A DNA stretch of 44,165 nt, from contig JALOTB010000016.1 in NCBI GenBank assembly GCA_025458165.1, positions 1-44,165 on the forward strand, read 5' to 3'. This DNA is from Chromatiaceae bacterium (GTDB lineage: Bacteria > Pseudomonadota > Gammaproteobacteria > Chromatiales > Chromatiaceae). Below are positions 37,051-44,165 of the stretch, piece by piece. Every line of letters begins with the position of its first letter. The stretch's first letter is position 1. The translations under genes were made by a program, and so were the position numbers. Below the pieces are notes generated by a model, which saw nothing but the letters and a program-made list of their open reading frames with translations, was not told where the DNA came from and searched no databases.

Positions 37051-37284
37051 CTGAACGCAAATGAACGCAAATCGCCTGTTTGTAGAACCGAGCGACGACA
37101 ATGATACCGAGGCAGGGCGAAACCACAGGCTCCAAGACCCGAGCGACCGACCTGTTGCGTCGCCAGCGCTAGATTTAGACATGAGCCGTCGCGATCGCGC
37201 CGGGAGGACGAGGGCGCGTACCGTGCACGGGGAGATCGATGAACGCATCGTTCTTCATTCGCGTTAATCTGCGTTCATTTGCGG
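37044..37284. repeat. Inverted dispersed-repeat copies flanking the nosB-nosD gap
   Basis: A minus-strand copy (37044-37073, reading TTTGCGTTCATTTGCGTTC on that strand) and a plus-strand copy (37267-37284, ATCTGCGTTCATTTGCGG) face each other across about 190 bp with no gene. The left copy extends into the start region of nosD. A MITE-like or REP-like character is possible. Confidence 0.5.
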
Positions 37285-37323
37285 ACGACTACTCTTCGCG
37301 TTCGCCTGCGTGCCCGTTCCCCG

Positions 37324-38496
37324 CTAAGCTCGATTCTTGAGCTGCTTGCGGCGGATCAAGGCCGCAACGGCGAGGACGGCGGAGGTCGCCAGCATCAGCC
37401 CGAAGCCGATATGGGGATAGGAGTGGGTCGAGAACTGGGCGACCTTACCGTCGCCGAAGACGGTCGGCATGAAGGGCTTGACGGTGAAGGCCCCCATGTC
37501 GCTCAGGTTGTGGCCGTACCACCAGAGCCAGGCGGAGTAGTCGATGAGGAAGAAGAGCGGGAGCGCAATGGGGACCAGCACCAGCAGCCAGTAAAAGACT
37601 CCGCCGTTGCGCCGGGCACCCCAGATGAGGAGCAGCATGGCGCCGATGAGGAACCAGAAGAAGACGTGCGCCGCGGTGCTCATCATCGCGACCATGGGTT
37701 GGATCAGCTCGGGGACGTTGAAGTAGCGCCCCAGGGTCTTGCCGTAGTGCCAGGCGAGGATCTGGGCCCCGCTGCCCTCCCACTCCTCACGCTCGGCCGC
37801 GGCGCGGCGAGCCTGATCCCGCTCAAACGACGTGCGCAGGCTTGAAAGAACCGTCGACTTGTCCGTGGGTTGCGCGGCGGGTCCTTCAGCGGCCTTGTCC
37901 TTAGTCCCTCCCAGCTCGGCCTTGAGCTGGGCGATCAGGGCCTGAGCCGGGGTGAGCTGCGCCTGCTCCTCCTTGCCGGCCTCTTGATCCAAGGCGGTGC
38001 TGAGCGCCGTGATATAGCCCGTGTTCTGCATCCGCACGCCCTCGGACCCATAGAAGGTCAGCCACATCCAGCCCGCGAGCCCGGCGAAGCCCACCGCAAG
38101 GACGATCATTCGTAACCCCGGCTTGGGAACCGCGAAACCGACCAGCATCACCCCCAACATGGTCATCAGGAAGGGGGCGAAGTGACGCTCGAGCACCCCA
38201 CCCGCGGCGATCGGGTACATGCCGACGTAGTGGTTGATGATGTCCATCTCGTGGACGCAGTCGAGCGTCTCCTCCTCGCGGATCTCGGCCTTCTCAACCG
38301 GCTGGCAGCCGTTGAACACGCCATTCATGTGGAAGTGAATGCGCACCCCGTCCGGGAAGGCCTCCGGCGGGAAGTTGGGCGCAGTGAGTGACACCCACCA
38401 GATCGGTGAGACCCAGATGACCGCCAGTAGACCCAAGGCGACTAGTGTGAGCAGGCCGACAATGAGACCCTTGGAGCCGTTTGCGCGCGCTTTCAT
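37324..38496 (-). CDS. nosB: NosB-like membrane protein of clade II nos clusters
   Basis: The product of 390 residues has an N-terminal membrane helix, a loop with FHMNGVFNGCQPV and CVHEMDIINHYVGMYP (two cysteines and several His), further helices, and a soluble coiled stretch rich in Ala/Glu/Gln (about 190-245) before a final set of four helices. NosB proteins are a hallmark of clade II clusters and have been linked to N2O respiration in Wolinella; their exact biochemical role is not settled. The call rests on position (between the cytochromes and nosD) and topology as much as on sequence. ATG 38496 has no Shine-Dalgarno. Confidence 0.75.
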   Translation of the reverse strand: MKARANGSKGLIVGLLTLVALGLLAVIWVSPIWWVSLTAPNFPPEAFPDGVRIHFHMNGVFNGCQPVEKAEIREEETLDCVHEMDIINHYVGMYPIAAGGVLERHFAPFLMTMLGVMLVGFAVPKPGLRMIVLAVGFAGLAGWMWLTFYGSEGVRMQNTGYITALSTALDQEAGKEEQAQLTPAQALIAQLKAELGGTKDKAAEGPAAQPTDKSTVLSSLRTSFERDQARRAAAEREEWEGSGAQILAWHYGKTLGRYFNVPELIQPMVAMMSTAAHVFFWFLIGAMLLLIWGARRNGGVFYWLLVLVPIALPLFFLIDYSAWLWWYGHNLSDMGAFTVKPFMPTVFGDGKVAQFSTHSYPHIGFGLMLATSAVLAVAALIRRKQLKNRA

Positions 38497-38508
38497 AGGA
38501 GGCACCGC

Positions 38509-38567
38509 TGGACCCAAGGGTCCACTGAGTGGGAGGGGAGTCCTGGGCAGGTACCCGCCCAGGACTC
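38509..38567 (-). promoter_or_regulatory. Two hairpins between the dihaem cytochrome gene and nosB
   Basis: TGGACCC-AA-GGGTCCA (38509-38524) and the perfect 11-bp stem GAGTCCTGGGC / GCCCAGGACTC (38538-38567, 8-base loop) occupy the 92-bp gap. There is no T-run on the transcribed strand. Likely roles are mRNA stabilisation or partial termination between cytochrome and maturation genes. Confidence 0.55.
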
Positions 38568-38588
38568 AGGCAGCAAGGGGGCCGGGGT

Positions 38589-39287
38589 TTACTCGAAGTC
38601 CGGGTTCTTCCAGTCCGCGGACTCGGCCGTCAGCTCCTTGGGCGGGCGAATACGGGAGGTGTAGTCACTCACCGCCAAGACGTCGCGCTCGGTGAAGTTC
38701 TTCACCTGCTCGACCATCTCGGGATTGGCATTGCGCCGCTGACCGCCTTTGATCTCGCGGAATTGACGGACGACGTAGTTGTAGTGCTGGCCGTGCACCC
38801 GAGGATAGAACTTGTCGTTGTCGCCCTCGCCATTGGCGCCGTGACAGCGCACGCAGTTCTCTTCGTAGAGCTTCTGGCCATGCTCCAGGTCATCCCCAGG
38901 CCCTACCCCATTCTCAGGGGTCATTGGCAGCTTGGCCATATAGGCGACGACATCGGCGATGGCTTGAGGGCCCCCGATCTGGGACGGCAGCGCAAAGGGA
39001 TACATGGTGGGGTTGTCGCGATTGAGGGCGCGGATGTCAGCCAACTGCTTGATCGCAACCTTCGGGTGCTGACCCGCAAGCTGCGGGAAGGTCCCGTCGG
39101 AGAGCCCCCAGCCCTCGGGTAGATGGCAGGCGGCGCAGACCTCGTAAACGTCGCGCCCGTTCTCGGGGTCACCGACCAGGTGGAGCGCCTCGTCCTGCTC
39201 GCCGCCGCCCTCGTTCCAGGCGAACACCGAGCCGGCCAATGCCGCGGCGACCGCGGCGACCGCCGCGCGGGTGGTGAATTTCATCAT
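38589..39287 (-). CDS. Dihaem c-type cytochrome in nos cluster (c4-like)
   Basis: The product of 232 residues has a signal peptide and two cytochrome c domains with CAACH (about 50-54) and CVRCH (about 146-150). FPQLAGQHPKVAIKQL and PRVHGQHYNYVVRQF are typical of the c4 group. It probably shuttles electrons to NosZ. It has its own upstream FNR-type box and -10 candidate, and so may be transcribed separately from nosZ. The start is one of two adjacent ATGs. Confidence 0.88.
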   Translation of the reverse strand: MMKFTTRAAVAAVAAALAGSVFAWNEGGGEQDEALHLVGDPENGRDVYEVCAACHLPEGWGLSDGTFPQLAGQHPKVAIKQLADIRALNRDNPTMYPFALPSQIGGPQAIADVVAYMAKLPMTPENGVGPGDDLEHGQKLYEENCVRCHGANGEGDNDKFYPRVHGQHYNYVVRQFREIKGGQRRNANPEMVEQVKNFTERDVLAVSDYTSRIRPPKELTAESADWKNPDFE

Positions 39288-39376
39288 CTGCGTCTCTCCG
39301 AAATAGCGAAAAGGGATGGGCTCCCGTTAGTGAGACGGCGCGGGAACAGCCGCTTGCCCGCGCCCAACAATGCGGT

Positions 39377-39417
39377 AGTCTACCGGCTTGACGATTCTTT
39401 GCATTGACGTTTGTCAA
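39377..39417 (-). promoter_or_regulatory. FNR/Dnr-type promoter of the dihaem cytochrome gene
   Basis: TTGAC-GTTT-GTCAA (39404-39417) is a perfect palindrome matching eight of ten FNR consensus positions. On the minus strand TAGACT (39382-39377) fits a -10 element; the box would be centred at about -40.5. The leader would be about 80 bases. Confidence 0.6.
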
Positions 39418-39442
39418 GACCTAACCGGCAGTATTTCCGCAT

Positions 39443-39766
39443 CTATTGCAGGGTCGCCAACCAATCGGCCAAGGCGCGCATTTCCTCCTCGCTCACCAGG
39501 TGCATCACCCCCTTCATGGCCGCGGTCTGACCGTTGGAGCGCGCCCCGCTCTTGATGTCCATCATCTGGTTGTAGGCATAGTCGGCGTTCTGGCCGGCGA
39601 GCTTGGGATAGATGGGTAGGATCGGCGTATTGGCGTCCTTGCCGTGACAGGCGATGCAGGTCTTCTTGACGTACAGGTCGGCGGCGTCCAGGGCCTGAGC
39701 GGCACCAGTTGCCAAAAGCGCAGCGGCCATGCAGAGGGAAAGAGAAGCCAACTTCACGGTCTTCAT
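39443..39766 (-). CDS. Monohaem c-type cytochrome (c553-like) downstream of nosZ
   Basis: The product of 107 residues has a signal peptide (cut near AQALD) and one haem motif CIACH at about 37-41, with a likely axial Met in the MMDIKSGARSNG or AMKGVMHLV segment. It lies 89 bp after nosZ, beyond a strong hairpin, and could be the direct electron donor to NosZ (NosC-like). No separate promoter was recognised with confidence. Confidence 0.88.
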   Translation of the reverse strand: MKTVKLASLSLCMAAALLATGAAQALDAADLYVKKTCIACHGKDANTPILPIYPKLAGQNADYAYNQMMDIKSGARSNGQTAAMKGVMHLVSEEEMRALADWLATLQ

Positions 39767-39811
39767 TACTCAGAACCTCACAAACAGAAGTGAATTAAGT
39801 CATCAAACGAC

Positions 39812-39837
39812 GCACGGGGGCCAGAAGGCCCCCGTGC
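39812..39837 (-). terminator. Strong hairpin after nosZ
   Basis: GCACGGGGGCC / GGCCCCCGTGC form a perfect 11-bp stem with a 4-base loop, 18 bp after the nosZ stop. On the transcribed strand GTCGTTTG follows, a poor T-tract. It probably ends or attenuates the nosZ transcript and may protect its 3' end. Confidence 0.7.
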
Positions 39838-39855
39838 TTGGGTCAGGGCAAGGCG

Positions 39856-42171
39856 TTACTGAGTGACTTTCGCGCCGCCCTCGTCGAGCAGGTTCTTGGC
39901 ACGCAGCCCGAGGTCCGCCGCCTTGACCTGATATTGCCACCACTGGTTGGCCCAGAGCATGGCGTTCTGCCAGTCCTCGGTGCCGGCCGCCGATTCGGCC
40001 TTGGCCTTGGCCTCCTGGGCGAAACCGAGCTGGTCGGTGGCGTCCTCGACCAGCGCGACGGCCGTCGGGAAGTCCTTGAAGTTGCGCGCGGTGATGTAGG
40101 CGACCACCTGGTCGATGACGGCCTGGGTCTCGAGGTTGGTCTTCACCTGGGTCTCGTAGTCTGCCTTGCTATAGATCGTACCCTCGATCATCTTGACCGC
40201 GGTGACCTCGTAGCCCTTAGGCTTGACCAGCAGATAGCCCTGCATCTCCAGATGCAGCGCCGAGCAGAACTCGGTGCAGTAGTAGGGGTAGACGCCGGGC
40301 TTCTCGGCAACGAAGGTGGTGCTCGCCGTCTTGCCGGGCTCGATCGAGAGCTGCACATTCTGCCCGTACATCGCGAAGCCGTGGACCTGGTCCTGCGCCC
40401 GCTCCAGGTTGGTCAGCGCGATGGTGACCGTGTCACCCTCCTCGACCACGTCGATGATCTCGGGCGTGATGTGGGAACGGATCACCGTGCCCTTGACCAG
40501 CACCGTGCACTTACCGTCAGCGTCGCAGTTGCGCTCGGTGGTTTCACGCCCGGCGCGGGTCGCGTTGGGGTGGCGCTCGTCGGTGCGGCTGTCGGTGCCG
40601 GACTTGTAGCGCACCGTCGGCTGCAGCTTCTCCACGCGGATCGCCTGGGCGTAATGCGGCTCGCCCAACGGGAGCGGCATGTCGTAGAGGAGCTGCATCT
40701 TCTCGTTGCTGATGTCGATGAGCTGGTGGTTCTGCGGGTGCAGCGGGCCGACCGGCTGGAACCGGTCGATGGCGAGCTTATTCAGCGCGACTAGATACTT
40801 GCCCTGAGGATTGACGGTGTCGCCCTCCATGGTCATCAGGTGCCCGATGTTGTAGTGGATGGAGAGCTTGTCGAGAACCTTGCCCGCGCAGTAATCGTAC
40901 TTGGCGACCTGGGAGTCGACGTAGAGCGAGGTATAGGCGACACAGGGCTTGGAGTCGAACTGGGTGTGCAGCGGCCCGAGGCCGAGGTTGACCTGGGTGT
41001 GCAGGGCGTCCTGCATGGCGATGATCGGCACGCCGTAGGGGTCCTTGCCCTCGAACTTGCCGTCCGCGATGGCCTTCATGATCTTCTCGAAGCTGAACAC
41101 CGACACATGGCTGTCGAGCTTGCCGGAGACGATGATGTATTTGCCATCCGGGGTCACGTCCACGCCGTGCGGGCTCTTGGGCTCGGGGACCAGATACAGC
41201 AGCCCTTCGGCGATCGCCTGCTCCATGGGGATGTAATAGGTCCCTTTCTCCTGGCGCACCTTGCCCGCCTTGACCAGCTCCTCGGCCTTCTTCCAATTGG
41301 TGACGTGCATGTAGTCGGTGTCCTTCGACGAGCAGCCAGCCTCGAAGGGCGGGCGCCCGCGCTCGATGCCGCCGACGTAGCGCTCGGTGCAGAAGGAGTT
41401 GGTGAAGCCCCAGCCATAGCTGTCCTTCTTGCCGGCGTCGGAGAGGTCCTGGCTGTAGGGGCCGAGCTCGAAGGTGAAGGAGCTCTCGGGCTCGATCCGG
41501 CCGCGCTCGCGGTTGAACTTCCAGTAGGTGAGCCCGCCGCGGTACTGGTCGTTGAACTCCTCCAGCGGCACGAAGCCGTCCTCCATGAGCGGCGCGGCGT
41601 ACTGCACGGCCTCCATGACGTACTCGGTGTTCGGGGTGACGAAGGCCCCGCCGTGCGCGGACTTGAAGAAGGGGTTGACGACGATCTGCTTGGTCTCGAA
41701 GTCGTGCAGATCGATCACCGCGATACGGGGATTGGCCTTGTCGTTGATGAAGAGCCAGCGCCCGTCGTAGTTACCCTCGGTCTCGGAGATGCTCGGGTGG
41801 TGGGTGTCGCCGTAGACGATGTCCTTGCCGCGGATCTGGCCTTGGGCGAGCACGGCCTTGGACTCGTCGTCGAACCCATAGCCCTGCCAGGGCTCGGGCG
41901 TGAAGACGCCGATGTACTTCAGCAAGCGCATCGACGGCACGCCGTAGACGATGACCTGCCCCGACTGGCCGCCCGAGCTGAACACCACGAACTCGTCGCG
42001 CCCACCGGTGGGGACATAGGTCTTCGCTGCGGCGAGGACATCCTTCTCCGTCAGGCCGCGGCGCTTCATGACGTCCTGCAGGCTCTCGGCGGACCAGGAG
42101 GCGCTGGCCGCCCCCAGGCCGATCGCGAGCCCCGTCGCCAGGGAAATCAACCGCCGACTCGTATGCAACAT
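39856..42171 (-). CDS. nosZ: Nitrous oxide reductase, clade II type
   Basis: The product of 771 residues reduces N2O to N2 in the periplasm. A signal peptide (LISLATGLAIGLGAASASWSA) is followed by the seven-bladed propeller holding CuZ (for example YGDTHHPSISETEGNYDGRW near residue 100 with paired His) and a cupredoxin domain with the CuA motif C632-x3-C636-x3-H640-x2-M643. Beyond CuA the protein continues about 120 residues, largely helical, with no Cys or CxxCH. The operon (nosB, G, H, C; no nosR/X) places it in clade II. The signal contains SRR but not the full twin-arginine consensus, so Sec export is likely. It is transcribed from an FNR-type promoter. Confidence 0.96.
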   Translation of the reverse strand: MLHTSRRLISLATGLAIGLGAASASWSAESLQDVMKRRGLTEKDVLAAAKTYVPTGGRDEFVVFSSGGQSGQVIVYGVPSMRLLKYIGVFTPEPWQGYGFDDESKAVLAQGQIRGKDIVYGDTHHPSISETEGNYDGRWLFINDKANPRIAVIDLHDFETKQIVVNPFFKSAHGGAFVTPNTEYVMEAVQYAAPLMEDGFVPLEEFNDQYRGGLTYWKFNRERGRIEPESSFTFELGPYSQDLSDAGKKDSYGWGFTNSFCTERYVGGIERGRPPFEAGCSSKDTDYMHVTNWKKAEELVKAGKVRQEKGTYYIPMEQAIAEGLLYLVPEPKSPHGVDVTPDGKYIIVSGKLDSHVSVFSFEKIMKAIADGKFEGKDPYGVPIIAMQDALHTQVNLGLGPLHTQFDSKPCVAYTSLYVDSQVAKYDYCAGKVLDKLSIHYNIGHLMTMEGDTVNPQGKYLVALNKLAIDRFQPVGPLHPQNHQLIDISNEKMQLLYDMPLPLGEPHYAQAIRVEKLQPTVRYKSGTDSRTDERHPNATRAGRETTERNCDADGKCTVLVKGTVIRSHITPEIIDVVEEGDTVTIALTNLERAQDQVHGFAMYGQNVQLSIEPGKTASTTFVAEKPGVYPYYCTEFCSALHLEMQGYLLVKPKGYEVTAVKMIEGTIYSKADYETQVKTNLETQAVIDQVVAYITARNFKDFPTAVALVEDATDQLGFAQEAKAKAESAAGTEDWQNAMLWANQWWQYQVKAADLGLRAKNLLDEGGAKVTQ

Positions 42172-42237
42172 GCGTCCTCCCCCAATCAGGTGTACTTAAG
42201 ACAAACAGGTGGCCTTACGCCCTCAGTGGGCCCGAGG

Positions 42238-42279
42238 AACCTAGCAGTCCCCCGGGGAACGGTCGTTGATATCGGTCAA
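42238..42279 (-). promoter_or_regulatory. FNR/Dnr-type promoter of nosZ
   Basis: TTGAT-ATCG-GTCAA (42266-42279) matches nine of ten FNR consensus positions. On the minus strand TAGGTT (42243-42238) fits a -10 element, placing the start at 42231 and the box centre exactly at -41.5. The leader would be 60 bases. Confidence 0.7.
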
Positions 42280-42338
42280 GGAACACAGGGCGCTGAGTAT
42301 TTTCACTCAGCCGCCCGAGCCGGCCCCGCCGAGCGGGC

Positions 42339-42352
42339 TTGACGACCGTCAA
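42339..42352 (+). promoter_or_regulatory. FNR/Dnr-type box of nnrS
   Basis: TTGAC-GACC-GTCAA is a perfect palindrome with eight of ten consensus matches. A class II position would put the transcript start at about 42387, 22 bases before the ATG chosen for nnrS. The -10 candidate (CAGGAT, 42376-42381) is poor. Confidence 0.6.
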
Positions 42353-42408
42353 GGCCGGCGGGACGCATGGCCGACCAGGATGGGGTCATTCGATTCAGGA
42401 GTGGACTC

Positions 42409-43590
42409 ATGCCAGCAACTGCTCGTTTCAATGGCGCGGGGGCGCCCAGCTTGCTCGCGCTCGGCTTTCGGCCGTTCTTCCTGGCCGCTGGCGCCTGGGC
42501 CTGTCTGGGGATGCTGCTCTGGGTCGGCGTGCTCGCCGGCAAGGTCCCGGCCCCAGGCCACTATGGACCCGTCGCCTGGCATGCCCACGAGCTGCTCTTC
42601 GGCTATGCCGGGGCGGTCATCGCCGGCTTCCTGCTCACGGCGGTACGCAACTGGACCGGGATCGACACCCCGATTGGGGGGGCGCTGGCCGCGCTCGCAC
42701 TGCTCTGGCTCGCGGGACGGGTGGCCCCCTTCCTGCCCCTACCCGGGACCCTGATCGCGCTGATCGATCTGGCCTTCTTCCCGGCGCTGGCCCTTGCCCT
42801 GTACCGTCCGATCTGGGCCGGGCGCAACCGCGTCAATCGGGTGTTCCTCGCGCTGCTTGCCGCGATGACCCTCGCCGGGGCACTGGTACACGCGCAGGCG
42901 CTGGGGCTCATCCAGGGAGGCGCGGCCCGCGGCAACCGGCTGATGCTCGACCTAATCCTGCTGACCCTTTTGCTCGTAGCCGGGCGCGTGATGCCCTTCT
43001 TCACCGAGGCCGCCGTTGCCGGTACCAAACCTATCGTCCGCTCCTGGGTCGAGCGACTGACCTTCGTCCTTGCCGCCGTGCTGCTCGCGGCCAACCTCGC
43101 CGCTCCCGGCTCCCTCGGCTCCGGTGCGATCGCGCTGGGACTTGGGGCCGTGCAGGTGGTCCGGCTCGCCGGCTGGCACCACCCAGGCGCCTGGCGCATC
43201 CCCATCCTGGCGGCACTCTACGCTGGCTACCTCTGGCTGATCGCCGGCTATCTGCTCGGCGGGCTGGCCGATCTCGGCTTGCTTCCCGCCTTCCCGGCGC
43301 TGCATGCCCTGACCGCCGGGGCCATCGCGGTGATGACGCTCGGCATGATGGCGCGGGTGACCCTGGGTCACACCGGGCGAGAGATGCGCTCGTCGGCCCT
43401 GACCAACCTCGCCTTCGTGCTCATCAATGCCGCGGCCCTCGCCCGGGTGGCGCCCCCGCTGGTGCTGCCGGCGGCCTATGGGGCCACGCTGATGGTCTCC
43501 GGCGCGCTCTGGATCCTCGCCTTCGGTCTCTTCCTCTGGGTCCACGCCCCGATGCTGGTCCGCCCCCGCGTCGACGGCCGCCCGGGTTGA
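42409..43590 (+). CDS. nnrS: NnrS family haem/copper membrane protein
   Basis: The product of 393 residues has about 12 membrane segments and family motifs LGFRPFFLAAG (about 18-28), WHAHELLFGYAGAVIAGFLL (about 57-76), RVMPFFTEAAV (about 200-210) and GMMARVTLGHTGR (about 312-324). NnrS proteins are found with denitrification genes and help cells withstand nitric oxide. The ATG at 42409 is chosen over one at 42367 because AGGAG lies seven bases before it and because the FNR box would otherwise sit too close. It is divergent from nosZ. Confidence 0.93.
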   Translation: MPATARFNGAGAPSLLALGFRPFFLAAGAWACLGMLLWVGVLAGKVPAPGHYGPVAWHAHELLFGYAGAVIAGFLLTAVRNWTGIDTPIGGALAALALLWLAGRVAPFLPLPGTLIALIDLAFFPALALALYRPIWAGRNRVNRVFLALLAAMTLAGALVHAQALGLIQGGAARGNRLMLDLILLTLLLVAGRVMPFFTEAAVAGTKPIVRSWVERLTFVLAAVLLAANLAAPGSLGSGAIALGLGAVQVVRLAGWHHPGAWRIPILAALYAGYLWLIAGYLLGGLADLGLLPAFPALHALTAGAIAVMTLGMMARVTLGHTGREMRSSALTNLAFVLINAAALARVAPPLVLPAAYGATLMVSGALWILAFGLFLWVHAPMLVRPRVDGRPG

Positions 43591-43603
43591 CCGACCCAGA
43601 CCT

Positions 43604-44077
43604 GTGACGCCCGCCGACAAGCCGATGCGCTCGCCGCCCGCCCAGCGGATCTTCGACGCCCATTTCCACGTCCTGGACCCGGCCTTCCCGCTGGTCGCGA
43701 ACCACGGCTATCTGCCCGACCCGTTCACGGTCGCTGACTACGTCCGCGCCACCGAGGATCTGGGCATAGTCGCGGGCGCCGTCGTCTCCGGCTCCTTCCA
43801 GGGATTCGACCAGGGCTACCTGCTCGATGCCCTGGACCGCCTCGGCCCCGCGTTCTGCGGCGTCACCCAGCTCCCAGCGGCAACGCCCGATGCCGAGATC
43901 TTATGGCTCGATTCGCGCGGTATCCGAGGGGTGCGCTTCAACCGCAGGCGGGGCGGCTCGGAGTCGGTCGAGCACCTGGAGGGCTTCGCCCGGCGGGTCG
44001 ACGAGCTCGCGGGCTGGCACGTCGAGCTCTACGTCGACTCCCGGGACCTCGGGGAGATCGAGCCCCTGTTCAGATGA
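43604..44077 (+). pseudogene. Amidohydrolase-2 family gene, truncated
   Basis: The visible product of 157 residues (GTG start, 13 bp after nnrS; ATG at 43625 is an alternative) begins with the metal-binding motif FDAHFHVLDP (about 17-26), followed by family-like GVTQLPAATPDAEILWLDSRGIRGVRFN. The chain stops at DLGEIEPLFR, where members of this TIM-barrel family normally continue for about another 110 residues with further metal ligands. The sequence beyond 44077 does not continue the family in any frame that I can see, so insertion or deletion rather than a point mutation is likely. A non-functional product is inferred. Confidence 0.65.
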
Positions 44078-44165
44078 CCTGATCTCCACCCCTTGGTCTT
44101 TTTGCGTCCGCTCAGCGAAAAGACATGACGGATCAGTGGGAAGGACGGTGGGGCGAGGATTTCGC

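Noticed and set aside
42112..42171. Twin-arginine export signal on NosZ (SRRLISL)
   Set aside because: The SRR is present but the following residues deviate from the SRRxFLK consensus, and the cluster is of the clade II type, whose NosZ is usually Sec-exported. Left open.
40840..42342. 500-codon plus-strand open frame opposite nosZ
   Set aside because: Antisense shadow of nosZ with biased composition; the coding signal is on the minus strand.

Overview
This GC-rich window looks like a chromosome segment of a gammaproteobacterium, probably a member of the Chromatiales (purple sulfur bacteria and relatives). This is an inference from three things: the gene order rnfABCDGE / metG / mrp(apbC) / dcd that is familiar from gammaproteobacteria, the many c-type cytochromes, and the protein sequences themselves. 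No rRNA, tRNA, CRISPR array or prophage was recognised.

Left part (1-15 kb): the 3' part of an RpfC-like hybrid histidine kinase; a complete six-gene rnf operon on the minus strand (ion-pumping ferredoxin:NAD oxidoreductase); metG; divergent mrp and dcd; an SLC13-type anion transporter; a class I DAHP synthase divergent from lgt. Housekeeping part (15-27 kb): a pirin-family gene beside what looks like the wreck of a divergent LysR regulator; proB, obgE, rpmA and rplU on the minus strand; a decayed ISKra4-family insertion sequence lying exactly at the stop codon of a DUF502 membrane-protein gene; ppc; divergent hslO and a CNT-family nucleoside transporter; a small HIRAN-domain gene; then two plus-strand genes for exported haem proteins.

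Right part (28.5-44 kb): a large minus-strand nitrous oxide reduction cluster of the 'atypical' (clade II, NosB/NosG/NosH) type. In transcription order it is nosZ, monohaem cytochrome c, dihaem cytochrome c, nosB, nosD, nosG, nosH, nosF, nosL, monohaem cytochrome c, nosY. It is followed by two overlapping genes that are not known nos genes: an exported HExxH zincin-like protein and an exported ankyrin-repeat protein. No nosR or nosX is present. Divergent from nosZ is nnrS, followed by an amidohydrolase gene that stops at about half the usual length. The assumed electron route is quinol to NosGH to cytochromes c to NosZ, with NosD, NosF, NosY and NosL serving copper-site assembly.

Regulation: four FNR/Dnr-type palindromes (TTGAN-N4-NTCAA) were found, upstream of nosZ, nnrS, the dihaem cytochrome and the 27-kb haem-protein pair. 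The nosZ site and the 27-kb site each sit 41.5 bp upstream of the start point implied by a plausible -10 element, the position of class II FNR activation. A perfect 11-bp hairpin right after nosZ and two more hairpins before nosB suggest segmental control within the cluster. The most interesting leads are the zincin/ankyrin pair appended to the nos operon, the roughly 120-residue haem-free C-terminal extension of NosZ, and the FNR-linked haem-protein pair.
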